The notes: generated by a model from the sequence alone, not told the origin. A stretch of 64,000 bases of DNA from Mycobacterium sp. DL440 (GCF_011745145.1 NZ_CP050191.1:4721333-4785332), one strand, 5' to 3'. Numbered from the stretch's first letter, positions 1 through 8,843 are shown. Program-made: numbers and translations.

Positions 1-705
1 CCCGAGGGTCTGGCCAACACGCTGGCCAATGCGATGAGCAAGGACGACCAGGCCGGCGGCACCGCCTCCGGCTCGGCCGGTTCAGTGGGCTGGGACCTCC
101 CGATGTCGGGCAAGACCGGCACCACCGAGGCGCACCGCTCGTCGGGCTTCCTGGGCTTCACCAACCAGTACGCCGCGGCCAACTACATCTACGACGATTC
201 CCCCAACCCTGGCGAGCTGTGCTCGTTTCCGCTGCGCCAGTGCGGGGACGGCAACCTGTTCGGCGGTAACGAGCCGGCCCGCACCTGGTTCACCGCGCTG
301 AAGCCGATTGCCAACAACTTCGGTCCGGTCGCCCTGCCGCCGACGGATCCGCGCTACGTGGACGGTGGTCCTGGCTCCGTGGTGCCCACGGTGAACGGAC
401 TGGATGAGACGGCCGCCCGCCAGCGGCTCAAGGAGTCCGGATTCCAGGTGGCCGACGGCGCCGCCTCGGTCAACAGCAGCTCGCGCTACGGCACCGTGGT
501 CGGCACCGCGCCCAGCGGGCAGACGATCCCGGGTTCCATCATCACGATCCAGATCAGCAACGGGATCCCGCCGGCTCCGCCGCCGCCCGAGTTCCCCTTC
601 CCAATGCCGGGCGGCCCGCCGCCCGAGATCGGCCAGACGGTGGTCGAGATCCCGGGGCTGCCTCCGATCACCGTTCCGGTGCTCGGGCCTCCACCGCCCC
701 CGTGA
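1..705 (+). CDS. ponA2: PonA2-type penicillin-binding protein, C-terminal part (5' end outside window)
   Basis: The reading frame is already open at base 1, so this is the last 234 codons of a longer gene. It would act outside the membrane in peptidoglycan synthesis. The visible part holds the end of the transpeptidase domain, including the KTGTTE motif (the KTG box of penicillin-binding enzymes). This is followed by one PASTA repeat at roughly residues 125-185 (VVPTVNGLDE to ITIQISNG) and a proline-rich tail ending in PPPPP. A class A PBP with a single C-terminal PASTA domain followed by a metallophosphoesterase gene and a cysteine synthase gene is the arrangement of Rv3682-Rv3683-Rv3684. 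The identification as PonA2 relies on that synteny plus the KTG/PASTA layout. Confidence 0.9.
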   Translation, partial: PEGLANTLANAMSKDDQAGGTASGSAGSVGWDLPMSGKTGTTEAHRSSGFLGFTNQYAAANYIYDDSPNPGELCSFPLRQCGDGNLFGGNEPARTWFTALKPIANNFGPVALPPTDPRYVDGGPGSVVPTVNGLDETAARQRLKESGFQVADGAASVNSSSRYGTVVGTAPSGQTIPGSIITIQISNGIPPAPPPPEFPFPMPGGPPPEIGQTVVEIPGLPPITVPVLGPPPPP

Positions 706-732
706 GGACCGGTTCGCAGTAGGCTTGCCGGC

Positions 733-1677
733 ATGTCAGTAAAGAAGGCAGCTGCCGTCGCCGCCGGTTCGCTGGTCGCCGGGATCGGCTATGCGTCCGT
801 GATCGAACGCAACGCGTTCGTGCTGCGGGAAGCCACCATGCCCGTACTGGCCCCGGGTTCTTCGCCCCTGCGGGTGCTGCACCTGTCCGATCTGCACATG
901 CGTCCCAACCAGCGTCGCAAGCAGGCCTGGCTGCGTGACCTGGCCCGCCTTGAGCCCGACCTGGTGGTCAACACGGGTGACAACCTGGCCCACCCCAAAG
1001 CTGTGCCCGCGGTCGTGCAGTCACTGACCGATCTGCTGTCCGCCCCCGGGTTGTTCGTGTTCGGCAGCAACGACTACTTCGCGCCGCGGCTCAAGAACCC
1101 GCTGAACTACGTCACCAACCCGGAGCACCGCACGCACGGTGAGCCGCTGCCGTGGCAGGACCTGCGCGCGGCGTTCACCGAGCGGGGCTGGCTCGACATG
1201 ACCCATCTCCGTCGCGACGTCGATGTGGCCGGGCTGCACATCTCGGTGGCCGGGGTCGACGATCCGCACCTCAAACGCGACCGCTACGACACCATCGCCG
1301 GCCGGGCCAACGGCGCGGCCAACCTCACGTTGGGGCTCACGCACTCCCCCGAACCGCGGGTGTTGGACCGCTTCGCAGCCGACGGGTATCAGCTGGTGCT
1401 GGCCGGGCACACCCACGGCGGGCAACTGTGCCTGCCGTTCTACGGGGCCATCGTGACCAACTGCGAGCTGGACCGGTCCCGGGCCAAGGGCGCCTCGAAG
1501 TGGGGGTCGCACATGCAGCTGCACGTGTCGGCGGGTATCGGCACATCGCCGTTCGCGCCGGTGCGGTTCTGCTGCCGTCCCGAAGCCACCCTGTTGACGC
1601 TCGTCGCGGCGCCGACCGGCGGCGGCCACGTCGGGACCAGGGCCGGGCAATCCAGCCCAGCCGTCTCGGCCCGGTGA
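733..1677 (+). CDS. Metallophosphoesterase (Rv3683-like)
   Basis: A 314-residue calcineurin-like phosphoesterase. The metal-binding motifs appear in family order: DLH in LHLSDLHM (near residue 52), GDN in VVNTGDNL, a GSND version of the GNHD box, an isolated His in LTHSPE, and GHTHGGQ. The N-terminus has a hydrophobic stretch (about residues 5-22, [15 protein letters not shown]) suggesting membrane anchoring or a signal sequence. It starts 27 bases after the ponA2 stop, and its stop codon overlaps the GTG start of the next gene, so the three genes are probably co-transcribed. The substrate is unknown; a cell-envelope role is suggested only by the PonA2 neighbour. Confidence 0.85.
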   Translation: MSVKKAAAVAAGSLVAGIGYASVIERNAFVLREATMPVLAPGSSPLRVLHLSDLHMRPNQRRKQAWLRDLARLEPDLVVNTGDNLAHPKAVPAVVQSLTDLLSAPGLFVFGSNDYFAPRLKNPLNYVTNPEHRTHGEPLPWQDLRAAFTERGWLDMTHLRRDVDVAGLHISVAGVDDPHLKRDRYDTIAGRANGAANLTLGLTHSPEPRVLDRFAADGYQLVLAGHTHGGQLCLPFYGAIVTNCELDRSRAKGASKWGSHMQLHVSAGIGTSPFAPVRFCCRPEATLLTLVAAPTGGGHVGTRAGQSSPAVSAR

Positions 1678-2780
1678 GCCAACCGGGCTGCACCGCGGCA
1701 CGCCCCCGGCCACGCCGGTGGGTCGACAATGCGGTGCGGCTGATCGAGGCCGATTCCAAACGCAGCGCCGACACCCATCTGCTGCGGTACCCGCTGCCTG
1801 CGGCCTGGAGCAGTGACGTCGACGTGCAGCTGTATCTCAAGGACGAGTCCACCCACATCACCGGCAGCCTCAAGCACCGGCTGGCCCGGTCCCTGTTCCT
1901 GTACGGGTTGTGCAACGGCTGGATCGGCGAGGACACCACGGTCATCGAGGCGTCCTCGGGGTCAACGGCGGTGTCCGAGGCCTACTTCGCGGCGCTGCTG
2001 GGGCTGCCCTTCATCGCGGTGGTACCCGCCTCGACCAGTGGCTCCAAGATCGCGTTGATCGAAGCCCAAGGCGGGCGTTGCCATTTCGTGGCCGAATCCT
2101 CGCAGGTGTATGCCGAGGCCCAACGGTTGGCCGAGGAGACCGGCGGGCACTATCTGGACCAGTTCACCAATGCCGAGCGGGCCACCGACTGGCGCGGCAA
2201 CAACAACATCGCCGAGTCCATCTACGAGCAGATGCGTCTCGAACCACATCCGGTTCCGGAGTGGATCGTGGTGGGGGCCGGCACCGGCGGCACCAGTGCG
2301 ACGATCGGCCGCTACATCCGCTACCGCAGGCACGCCACGCAGTTGTGTGTCGTCGACCCGGAGAATTCGGCGTTCTTCCCCGGCTACGCGCAGGGTAGCG
2401 ATGACGTCGTCACGGGCGCGTCCTCACGCATCGAAGGCATCGGCCGGCCGCGGGTGGAGCCGTCGTTCCTGCCCGGCGTGGTCGACCGGATGATTGCCGT
2501 CCCCGACTGCGGGTCAGTGGCCGCGGCACATCACGCAGGCCTGGTCCTGGGCCGTCGGGTCGGGCCCTCGACCGGTACCAATCTGTGGGGCGCGTTCGGT
2601 CTGCTGGCCGAGATGATCGCGCACGGCCGCAGCGGGTCGGTGGTGACCCTGCTGGCCGACAGCGGTGACCGCTACGCGGATACCTACTTCGATGCGGACT
2701 GGCTCAGCGCCCAGGGGCTGGACACCTCGGAGTCCGCGGCGGTGCTCTCGGAGTTCGAGCGCTCGGGCAGCTGGTCCTGA
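1674..2780 (+). CDS. cds1: PLP-dependent cysteine synthase / cysteine desulfhydrase family (Rv3684/Cds1-like)
   Basis: A 368-residue protein if started at the GTG that overlaps the preceding stop codon (GTGA). The frame stays open further upstream, but that stretch overlaps the phosphoesterase and has no homology. It is a fold type II PLP enzyme: Lys67 in GSLKHR is the expected Schiff-base lysine, [12 protein letters not shown] is the substrate-binding loop, and [12 protein letters not shown] is the glycine-rich phosphate loop. Members of this family release or incorporate sulfide from cysteine, and Rv3684 has been described as a cysteine desulfhydrase (Cds1). Which direction dominates here cannot be read from sequence. 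Confidence 0.82.
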   Translation: MSQPGCTAARPRPRRWVDNAVRLIEADSKRSADTHLLRYPLPAAWSSDVDVQLYLKDESTHITGSLKHRLARSLFLYGLCNGWIGEDTTVIEASSGSTAVSEAYFAALLGLPFIAVVPASTSGSKIALIEAQGGRCHFVAESSQVYAEAQRLAEETGGHYLDQFTNAERATDWRGNNNIAESIYEQMRLEPHPVPEWIVVGAGTGGTSATIGRYIRYRRHATQLCVVDPENSAFFPGYAQGSDDVVTGASSRIEGIGRPRVEPSFLPGVVDRMIAVPDCGSVAAAHHAGLVLGRRVGPSTGTNLWGAFGLLAEMIAHGRSGSVVTLLADSGDRYADTYFDADWLSAQGLDTSESAAVLSEFERSGSWS

Positions 2781-2860
2781 TCCGTCTCGGCCGTCAGGAA
2801 CAGCCAAAACGCTGCCAGCGCGAAGAACCCCAGGTAGACGGTGGCGCCCAGGACGGTCAT
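2684..2860 (-). CDS. Small single-pass membrane protein (58 aa), antisense to the 3' end of cds1
   Basis: An unrecognised 58-residue frame. Its ATG lies 5 bases after a good GGAG ribosome-binding site. It begins with a clear transmembrane helix ([17 protein letters not shown], about residues 6-22) followed by an acidic, serine-rich tail. Its last 97 bases overlap cds1 on the other strand. The ribosome-binding site and the helix are the only support, and it could be chance. Confidence 0.35.
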   Translation of the reverse strand: MTVLGATVYLGFFALAAFWLFLTAETDQDQLPERSNSESTAADSEVSSPWALSQSASK

Positions 2861-3049
2861 GATTTCTCCAGTCGATTCCGGTGATGTCATCGTGTAGAAC
2901 ACCACCGACACGCTCATTCCTTCCCGACGCCCGTTTGCTCACCTCTGCTCGCCGCTTTCTTCACCTGGGCTGCGATCCGCGACGATTGAGCACGAGCCAC
3001 AGGTAGAAAACGACGCAGATCCATGCGCTGCAGGCGCCGAGATGGCCGT

Positions 3050-3080
3050 TTGGCTTTCGAGGTACCCGGTGCGATAGGCT
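3050..3080 (+). promoter_or_regulatory. Possible tRNA-Pro promoter
   Basis: TTGGCT at 3050-3055 and TAGGCT at 3075-3080 are separated by 19 bases. They end 14 bases before the mature 5' end of the tRNA. The spacing is slightly long, so this is tentative. Confidence 0.3.
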
Positions 3081-3094
3081 GTCGGAGCTTCATA

Positions 3095-3168
3095 CGGGGT
3101 GTGGCGCAGCTTGGTAGCGTGCTTCGTTCGGGACGAAGAGGTCGTGGGTTCGAATCCCGCCACCCCGA
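3095..3168 (+). tRNA. tRNA-Pro (anticodon CGG)
   Basis: A 74-base cloverleaf. The 7-bp acceptor stem is CGGGGTG paired with CACCCCG, with discriminator base A at 3168. The D arm contains GCGCAGCTTGGTAGCG. The anticodon stem CTTCG/CGAAG encloses the loop TTCGGGA (anticodon CGG). The T arm carries the invariant GGTTCGAATCC. The 3' CCA is not encoded. The C1-G72 start pair is typical of bacterial tRNA-Pro. A strong terminator follows at once. Confidence 0.95.
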
Positions 3169-3174
3169 CAATGC

Positions 3175-3219
3175 AAGCAAGGCCCAGACCAGAGAAATCC
3201 GGTCTGGGCCTTGCTTTTT
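3175..3219 (+). terminator. Rho-independent terminator after tRNA-Pro (may act in both directions)
   Basis: A perfect 16-bp stem pairs 3175-3190 with 3201-3216 across a 10-base loop (agagaaatcc) and ends in a run of T. It sits between the tRNA and the convergent kinase gene, so it probably stops transcription from both sides. Confidence 0.8.
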
Positions 3220-3235
3220 GCATGGTCAGATGCCT

Positions 3236-4366
3236 TCACTCATGCGGATGGCCTTTCTTACCGTGGCCCTTCCCATTCCCATTCCCATTCCCATTGCCGT
3301 GACCGTTCCAGTTGCCCCAGTCCCCTTGGTCAGCGGGCAGCGTCGGCGTGAAGGTCGGGATGCTCGTCACGGCAGGCACCGTCGGCTCGACAGAGGTGGT
3401 CACCGGCGTCACGGCCGGCGCGCGCTGCGGTGGCGGGTCGGCGATCAGCAGGAGGCCCCCGAGGATGACGGCTGCCACCACGGCCAGGCCCGCGAGCATC
3501 ACCCGCACCCGCGACCGCCGGGGCGGCACCGGGGCAGGCAGCATCAGGGTCGCGGGAGGAGCCGGCGGGGCTGTGCGCAATGCCGCCCGCATCGCGGCGG
3601 CGTCGGCGAAGCGGTAGGCCGGGTCCCGCGCCATCGCACGCTCCAGCGCCTGAACCAGAGTGGGTTCCACATCGGGGCGCAGCACGCCGATTGGCATCGG
3701 GGCTTCGTCGACGACCGCGCGCATGGTGGCGATCGGATGGTCCCGCGCGAAGGGCCGGCGTCCGGTCAATGCCTCGTAGCCGAGCACACCGACGGAGTAC
3801 AGATCGTCCGAGGCGGACGCCGGTTGCCCGGTAATCCGTTGTGGGCTCAGGTAATCCGGTGTGCCAAACACTGTTCCGGCGTGGGTGTGGGCGGTTCCGG
3901 CGGTCTTGGCGATACCGAAGTCAGCGAGCTTGGCGGTGCCGGACGTGGTGATGAGAACGTTGCCGGGCTTGATGTCGCGGTGCAGGATGCCTGCACCGTG
4001 GGCGGCCGTCAGCGCGCCGAGGAGGTCGGCCAGCACCCAGCGCACGCGGTCGGCCGAAAGTGGTCCGGCCGCGATCTCCTCGCCCAGAGTGGGCCCGGGC
4101 AGCCGTTCCATCACGATGTACGGCGTCCCGTGGTCTTCACCGCTGTCGTGAACCGCGACGATGTTGGGGTGGTTGAGTGCGGCAGCCGCCCGCGCTTCGT
4201 CCTCGAATCGGCGACGCGTGAACTCGTCGGCGGCCAGGGCCGGATAGAGCAGTTTGATCGCGACCGGACGCGACAGCCTGGTATCCCAGCCGTCGCGCAC
4301 CTCGGCCATGCCGCCGCGGCCGAGCACGCCGCGTAGCTCGTAGCGGCCGGCGAGCGCCGCGGTCAT
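3236..4366 (-). CDS. Membrane Ser/Thr protein kinase (Pkn family)
   Basis: A 376-residue receptor-like kinase. The start was chosen at the ATG preceded by GGAGGGGG. The kinase domain occupies about residues 8-265: glycine loop GRGGMAEV, Lys38 in VAIKLL, HRD at 129-131 with DIKPGN, DFG at 149-151, and GTPDYLSPQ in the P+1 region. A transmembrane helix lies at about 289-309. It is followed by a short external segment rich in Pro and Thr, then an unusual Gly/Asn/His/Lys tail. There is no PASTA or other known sensor domain. The tail could be metal- or cell wall-interacting, but that is a guess. It is transcribed towards the tRNA-Pro terminator. Confidence 0.9.
   Translation of the reverse strand: MTAALAGRYELRGVLGRGGMAEVRDGWDTRLSRPVAIKLLYPALAADEFTRRRFEDEARAAAALNHPNIVAVHDSGEDHGTPYIVMERLPGPTLGEEIAAGPLSADRVRWVLADLLGALTAAHGAGILHRDIKPGNVLITTSGTAKLADFGIAKTAGTAHTHAGTVFGTPDYLSPQRITGQPASASDDLYSVGVLGYEALTGRRPFARDHPIATMRAVVDEAPMPIGVLRPDVEPTLVQALERAMARDPAYRFADAAAMRAALRTAPPAPPATLMLPAPVPPRRSRVRVMLAGLAVVAAVILGGLLLIADPPPQRAPAVTPVTTSVEPTVPAVTSIPTFTPTLPADQGDWGNWNGHGNGNGNGNGKGHGKKGHPHE
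3271..3296. repeat. Hexanucleotide tandem repeat (TCCCAT x4)
   Basis: Four back-to-back copies of TCCCAT lie within the 3' end of the kinase gene, where they encode alternating Asn-Gly. A six-base unit changes the tail length without shifting frame. Confidence 0.85.
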
Positions 4367-4433
4367 AGGTCCCCCTCCGGTATGCGCGTGTATCCGAGTA
4401 TCCCGCAGCGCCGCTCTGCGGCATGCTGGCACC

Positions 4434-4931
4434 ATGCCCCGGTTCACGCTGGAATCCGCCGACGCCGACTTCTTCACCACGGCGCCGCACATCTTCACCT
4501 ATCAGAAGCGGTTCGCCGCGCCGCCGGAAAAGGTGTGGGAGTCGCTGGTCTCCGATGAGTCCCTGGCCGCCTGGGGGCCGTCGGTCAAGGAGGTGAACTG
4601 GTTGACGCCGCGGCCGTTCGGGGTCGGCTCGTCCCGTGAGGTGACGCTGGCACCCGGTGTGGTCCGGGTGCACGAGACGTTCTTCCGGTGGGAGGAGGGG
4701 CGGCGGTACTCCTTCACCGTCGATCACGCCAGCATTCCGTCGCTGCGCCGGTTCGCCGAGGACTACCTGGTCGAACCCGCGGGTAACGGGCAGACGCAGT
4801 TCACCTGGATCGTCGCGATCGAAGCGAAGCCGTTGTTCGCGATCCCCTTCAAGGGGCTGGCGCCGGTGGTCAAGGCCGCGTTCGGACGCCTGGCCTCCGA
4901 TGGCCAGCGCTATTTCGCCAAGCAGGGGTGA
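4434..4931 (+). CDS. SRPBCC (START-like) family protein
   Basis: A 165-residue protein with the polyketide cyclase/START-like pattern. An early strand-helix region (YQKRFAAPPEKVWESLVSDESLAAW) is typical of the lipid-binding helix-grip fold, followed by alternating strands and a C-terminal amphipathic helix (PVVKAAFGRLASDGQRYF). No catalytic residues can be assigned. Such proteins bind hydrophobic ligands or modify aromatic polyketides. It is divergent from the kinase gene, with a 67-base gap that must hold both promoters. Confidence 0.7.
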   Translation: MPRFTLESADADFFTTAPHIFTYQKRFAAPPEKVWESLVSDESLAAWGPSVKEVNWLTPRPFGVGSSREVTLAPGVVRVHETFFRWEEGRRYSFTVDHASIPSLRRFAEDYLVEPAGNGQTQFTWIVAIEAKPLFAIPFKGLAPVVKAAFGRLASDGQRYFAKQG

Positions 4932-4967
4932 GCGCGGTCCCAACCAAGCAGTTGATAGCCTCGGCCG

Positions 4968-5756
4968 ATGGCCGCGCTGAGCTGGATCGCCCAACTGTTG
5001 CAGTTCGATCGCCACGGCGATGACTTCTGCATTCGTGAGCCCCGCCGAGGTGCGGTCGAGCGGTTGTTCGGCGGCCTGATCGCGGCTCAGTCGCTGGCGG
5101 CGGCCGGCGCCACGATCGACGACGGCAAACTCCCGCAATCGCTACACGCCTACTTCGTCCGCGGCGGCCGCTACGACGCCGACGTCGAGTTCCACGTCGA
5201 CCGCAGCCGCGACGGACGCGCGTTCGCCACCCGCCATGTCACCGCCAGCCAGGGCGGCGCGGTGATCCTGGAGATGATCGCGTCGTTCCACCACGCCGAA
5301 CCGGGTCTCGACTGGTTCCCCGAAGCGCCGCCGGTGCTGGAGCTCGACGCAGCGGTCCCCAAGGCCGAGGTGCTGGATTTCGGGGACAAGTTCGAACTGC
5401 GCACCACCCACGACGACGCCTCGGAGTTCGCGATCCCGCCGTTCTGGGTCAGGGCCAGCACGCCGATCGAGGACGATCCGCTGATCCGCGCCTGCACGCT
5501 GACATTCATGTCCGATCTCGGTCCGGTGCCCTCGGCGCTGCCGCCGGATGTCCGGCTGCGGTCTGATCTCGGCTTCGCGGCCAGCCTGGACCACTCCATC
5601 TGGTTCCACCGCCCGTTCCACCCGGAGCGGTGGCATCGCTACGAGATCCAGCCGGCCAACCACAACGACTCGCGGGGTCTGGCGGTCGGTTCCCTCTACG
5701 ACGCCGACGCCACGCTGATCGCCAGCGTCACCCAGGAAGCGCTCTGGCGCATCTAG
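4968..5756 (+). CDS. Acyl-CoA thioesterase II (TesB-like, double hotdog)
   Basis: A 262-residue protein of the TesB family, which hydrolyses acyl-CoA to free acid and CoA. N-terminal hotdog: RLFGGLIAAQSL and LPQSLHAYFVRGG, followed by VDRSRDGRAFATRHV. C-terminal hotdog: ASLDHSIWFHRPF, containing the conserved Asp of the TesB active site, then RGLAVGSLYD and SVTQEAL with the conserved Thr/Gln region. The length is close to the usual 280-290 residues. It lies 36 bases after the SRPBCC gene and is probably in the same transcript. Confidence 0.85.
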   Translation: MAALSWIAQLLQFDRHGDDFCIREPRRGAVERLFGGLIAAQSLAAAGATIDDGKLPQSLHAYFVRGGRYDADVEFHVDRSRDGRAFATRHVTASQGGAVILEMIASFHHAEPGLDWFPEAPPVLELDAAVPKAEVLDFGDKFELRTTHDDASEFAIPPFWVRASTPIEDDPLIRACTLTFMSDLGPVPSALPPDVRLRSDLGFAASLDHSIWFHRPFHPERWHRYEIQPANHNDSRGLAVGSLYDADATLIASVTQEALWRI

Positions 5757-5799
5757 CCCGGCGCGTTTGCAATGCCCCCTCGGCGGGCAGTCGGTGGGC

Positions 5800-6462
5800 A
5801 TGAAGATCTCCGATGTCGCATCCTGGCCGGTCGAGCTGGGTGCGGCGGTACGCCACCGGCGGCTGTTCCACCCGAGCGGCGTGCTCGCGCGCGGCAGCCT
5901 TGAGCGGACCGCACCCGCCGGCCGGGGCCTGCCCCTCTACTCGTGCGAGGTCGTCGGAAGATTGTCGAAGGGCATCGGCACACCGGATTCGGTGCCCGAC
6001 ATCGCCGGCCTGGCCTGGCGGATGCCACCGCAACTGTCCGGTACACCGTGGGACGTGCTGTTGGCCTCCACGCTGGCGGGCAATCGATTTGTGTTGTGGC
6101 CGGCCAATTCCTGGGCCGGGATCACGTTCTCCAGCGTGATGCCGCTGCGATTCGACGGCGCGCTGTGGTGGCTGCGCGTCCGGCTCAGCACTGAGTTCGA
6201 CGGTGCGGGACTGTGCTTGGACAGTGTGAACCGGCAGTTGGAATGTGGTGGGGTTCAATTCGACGTCGAACAATCCCCTGCTGCCGGTGAGTTCGAACCG
6301 GTTGCCCGGCTGTCGCTACGCGAGAAGCTGCCGCACAGCCGCGACGTCTCGTTCGACCCCGCGCTGCACACCGCCGACGGGGTCCGCCTGACGCCCGATT
6401 GGTTGGCCGACGTCCGACGCGTCGCGTACCGGCGCAGCCGGATCGGACGCGATGCCGAGTAA
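5800..6462 (+). CDS. Conserved actinobacterial protein of unknown function
   Basis: I chose the ATG that gives a 220-residue product starting MKISDVASWP; an upstream TTG would add 11 residues. There are no membrane segments. The pattern HPSGVLARG, then GLAWRMP, then PWDVLLAST recalls the core of catalase-like proteins. Relatives are often labelled phosphodiesterase in mycobacterial annotation, but I see no catalytic motif for either, so no function is claimed. The gene follows tesB by 43 bases in the same direction. Confidence 0.6.
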   Translation: MKISDVASWPVELGAAVRHRRLFHPSGVLARGSLERTAPAGRGLPLYSCEVVGRLSKGIGTPDSVPDIAGLAWRMPPQLSGTPWDVLLASTLAGNRFVLWPANSWAGITFSSVMPLRFDGALWWLRVRLSTEFDGAGLCLDSVNRQLECGGVQFDVEQSPAAGEFEPVARLSLREKLPHSRDVSFDPALHTADGVRLTPDWLADVRRVAYRRSRIGRDAE

Positions 6463-6465
6463 CGC

Positions 6466-6624
6466 TCAGTCCGGCGGTTCCTGGCTGGTGCTCTCGGTGG
6501 TGTCGACGTCCGGGGTGTCCTCCGGAACCTTCTTGGCCCGGTCGGGCTGGTCTGCCGCATCACGCCTGCCACCGTGCTCGTCGTCGCGATGCTGTTCGTC
6601 GTAGATCCCCTTACCGGTTGGCAT
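6466..6624 (-). CDS. Small acidic protein (52 aa)
   Basis: A short frame beginning MPTGKGIYDE and ending TSQEPPD. It is very rich in Asp, Glu and Arg with no hydrophobic segment, so it is probably disordered and cytosolic. It exactly fills the gap between two well-supported genes and lies convergent to the preceding one (3-base gap). It reads like a real small mycobacterial protein rather than a shadow. Function unknown. Confidence 0.5.
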   Translation of the reverse strand: MPTGKGIYDEQHRDDEHGGRRDAADQPDRAKKVPEDTPDVDTTESTSQEPPD

Positions 6625-6671
6625 GCACTTGAGGTACCCGACGCCGACCGCCTCAAACTCCCTGGAGGGCC

Positions 6672-7136
6672 CTACAGTCGCGCCTTGACCGCCGCTGACA
6701 ACCGCGCACCGTCGGCCTTGCCCGCGGCAATGGCCGTGGCAGCCTTCATCACCTGGCCCATCTGACGCATACCGGGCCGTTCCCCGATCTGCTCGGCGAC
6801 CTGTGCGATGGCGGTGTCGGCGACGTCGGCCAACTCGGCGTCGGTCAGCGGGGTGGGCAGGTACTCGTCGATGATCCGGGCCTCGGCGTGCTCGTTGGCT
6901 GCCAATTCACCCCGGCCGTTCTGGGTGTAGATCTCGGCCGCCTCGCCGCGTTTCTTGGATTCCCGGGCCAGCACCGCGATCACCTCGGCGTCGGACAGTT
7001 CCCGGGCTTGTTTACCCGAGACCTCTTCGCTCTGGATCGCGGCCAGCACCATGCGCAGGGTGGCGGTGCGCAGTTTGTCCTGCGACTTCATCGCGCCGGT
7101 CAGATCCGCGCGCAGCTTGTCCTTGAGGTCGGCCAT
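6672..7136 (-). CDS. GatB/YqeY domain protein (Rv3688c-like)
   Basis: A 154-residue YqeY-family protein. MADLKDKLRADLTGAMKSQD at the start, an ARESKKRGEAAEIY helix and the C-terminal GMRQMGQVMKAATAIAAGKADG are the family hallmarks. The YqeY fold resembles the tail domain of GatB, suggesting RNA or tRNA-amidotransferase-related activity, though its role is unproven. It is co-directional with, and 19 bases downstream of, the SIMPL gene. Confidence 0.9.
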   Translation of the reverse strand: MADLKDKLRADLTGAMKSQDKLRTATLRMVLAAIQSEEVSGKQARELSDAEVIAVLARESKKRGEAAEIYTQNGRGELAANEHAEARIIDEYLPTPLTDAELADVADTAIAQVAEQIGERPGMRQMGQVMKAATAIAAGKADGARLSAAVKARL

Positions 7137-7155
7137 AGCGTCAACCTAGCTGCGA

Positions 7156-7830
7156 TCAGTTCTCGCCCGCCACGAATTTCGCATCGACCGACACCGAGAC
7201 CTCGATATCGGCGGGGGCGAAATCCAGTTCAGGTGCCCCACCGCCTGGGGACATGGCCATCGCGCGCATCATCCGCGGGGACGACGAATCCTCGGGCGAG
7301 CGGCTCAACATCCCGGCGTCGCCGATCGCCACCGGCCGCACCCGACCGAGGGCCAGGGCATCGGAGTAGCGCTGGGCCCGGGTGACGGCATCCTGCACGG
7401 CGCGGGTGTGTACCTGGGCGACGAGCTCATCGCGATGCTCGGTGGTCAGGGCCCATTCGATCCGCGACAACGAAAATCCGCCGGTTTCGGTGACATGGCG
7501 GCCGACCCATCGCGACAGCGCGGTGAAATCGCTGAACTTGACCTGGATGTCGACGCTGGCATGGTGCACCAGCGGCAATTGCTTGCCCTCGTTGTTCCAG
7601 GGCCGGTTGGCCCAGGTGCGCACCTGGCCGGTGGACCACCACGTGACCGGGCCGGAATCGGGCTGGTGCAGCGGGGTGATCGTGGATTTCACGGTGTCCA
7701 GATCACGGACCACCCGCTCGTACTCCGGTTCGATCGCCGGGCCCTCGTAGCCGAGCGTCGCATGGACCGTCGCACGTTCGGGCGGCTGAAAAGCGGAAAA
7801 AGACCCACGCACGATGATCTCGATCGGCAT
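7156..7830 (-). CDS. SIMPL (DUF541) domain protein
   Basis: A 224-residue protein from the ATG preceded by GGTGGA; an in-frame GTG three codons upstream is also possible. The pattern IEIIVRGSFSAF, ERATVHATLGYEG, then VDIQVKFSDF and the C-terminal ADIEVSVSVDAKF matches the DUF541/SIMPL family, proteins with alternating strands and helices. There is no signal peptide, so it is predicted cytosolic. Function unknown. It diverges from the next gene with a 40-base gap. Confidence 0.75.
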   Translation of the reverse strand: MPIEIIVRGSFSAFQPPERATVHATLGYEGPAIEPEYERVVRDLDTVKSTITPLHQPDSGPVTWWSTGQVRTWANRPWNNEGKQLPLVHHASVDIQVKFSDFTALSRWVGRHVTETGGFSLSRIEWALTTEHRDELVAQVHTRAVQDAVTRAQRYSDALALGRVRPVAIGDAGMLSRSPEDSSSPRMMRAMAMSPGGGAPELDFAPADIEVSVSVDAKFVAGEN

Positions 7831-7870
7831 GGGGTCCACCGTAGTTGCTGACGGGAACTACGGTGAATGG

Positions 7871-8842
7871 ATGACGAGCGGTCGGCTGTATATGGGGAGT
7901 GTCATCCCGCTTCGCCCGTTGAGCCTGACCGACATCTTCAACGGCGCCGTCGCCTACGTGCGCACCAATCCGAAAGCGACGCTGGGTCTGGCCACCGTGG
8001 TCGTTCTGGCGTCGCAGATCATCACGCTCGCACTGCAAGTCGGGCCGCTGTCGGCCCTCGGCGAATTCGACTCGACGGTGCAGGGTGAGGCACCGTCGCC
8101 CGGGACTCTCGCGGTGTTCGCCACCGGCGCGTTCGTCGGCATCGTCGTCACGACGCTTGCCTCGCTACTGCTCAGCGGCATGCTCACGGTGGTGATCGGG
8201 CGCTCGGTGTTCGGGGGGACCATCACCGTCGGCGAGGCCTGGCGGCGGGTGCGCGGTCGGTTACCGGCTCTGATCGGGTTGACGGTGCTGCAGGCCCTGG
8301 CCCTGGTCGTCGCCGCCGGGGGCGTCGCGGTCATGATTGCCGGTGCGGGCGCGATCGGCGGCGGGCTGGCGGCGTTCGCTGTCGGGGCGCCTCTGGTGCT
8401 GCTCGCGCTGGTCGGTGTGCTCTATGCGTCGACGGTTCTGCTGTTCGCCCCCGCGGTGATCGTGCTGGAACAGCGCGGCATCGTCGATGCGGTCAAACGG
8501 TCATTTACGTTGGTGAACAAGGACTTCTGGCGCGTCTTCGGCATCTGGGTGCTGGCCACGATCGTGGCCTCGGTGATCGCCTGGGGTGTGGGCGCGCCGT
8601 TCAACGTGGCCGGGCAGATCATGTCGATGGTCGCCGAGGGTCCCACGGTGCCGGCGCTGATCCTCAGTGCCGTCGGCGCCGCGATCGGGCAGATCGTCAC
8701 CGCACCGTTCAGCGCGGGTGTGGTGGTCCTGCTCTACGCCGACCGGCGGTTCCGCGCCGAGGCGTTCGACCTGATGTTGCAGACGGGTGCGGGTGCACCG
8801 GTGGAAGCTGCCGACCAACTATGGCTGCAGCGGTACCTCTGA
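7871..8842 (+). CDS. Polytopic membrane protein (Rv3689-like, glycerophosphodiesterase-membrane-domain type)
   Basis: A 323-residue integral membrane protein started at MTSGRLYMGSVIPLRPLSL. After LSLTDIFNGAVAYVRTNP comes a series of long hydrophobic helices (about six), including VIVLEQRGIVDAVKRSFTLV in a loop typical of the GDPD-associated membrane domain. The M. tuberculosis counterpart by synteny, Rv3689, carries a longer N-terminal region. It is the first gene of a tightly packed five-gene operon running through the DUF58 gene. Confidence 0.8.
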   Translation: MTSGRLYMGSVIPLRPLSLTDIFNGAVAYVRTNPKATLGLATVVVLASQIITLALQVGPLSALGEFDSTVQGEAPSPGTLAVFATGAFVGIVVTTLASLLLSGMLTVVIGRSVFGGTITVGEAWRRVRGRLPALIGLTVLQALALVVAAGGVAVMIAGAGAIGGGLAAFAVGAPLVLLALVGVLYASTVLLFAPAVIVLEQRGIVDAVKRSFTLVNKDFWRVFGIWVLATIVASVIAWGVGAPFNVAGQIMSMVAEGPTVPALILSAVGAAIGQIVTAPFSAGVVVLLYADRRFRAEAFDLMLQTGAGAPVEAADQLWLQRYL

Positions 8843-8843
8843 G

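Noticed and set aside
1152..1673. Long in-frame N-terminal extension of the cysteine synthase gene
   Set aside because: It overlaps the metallophosphoesterase gene in another frame and reads as Arg/Pro-rich noise; the GTG at the GTGA overlap gives a normal length.
2914..3223. Minus-strand open frames across the tRNA
   Set aside because: They run through the tRNA-Pro gene and its terminator and contain no recognisable protein; the stretch 2861-3049 shows nothing I can support.
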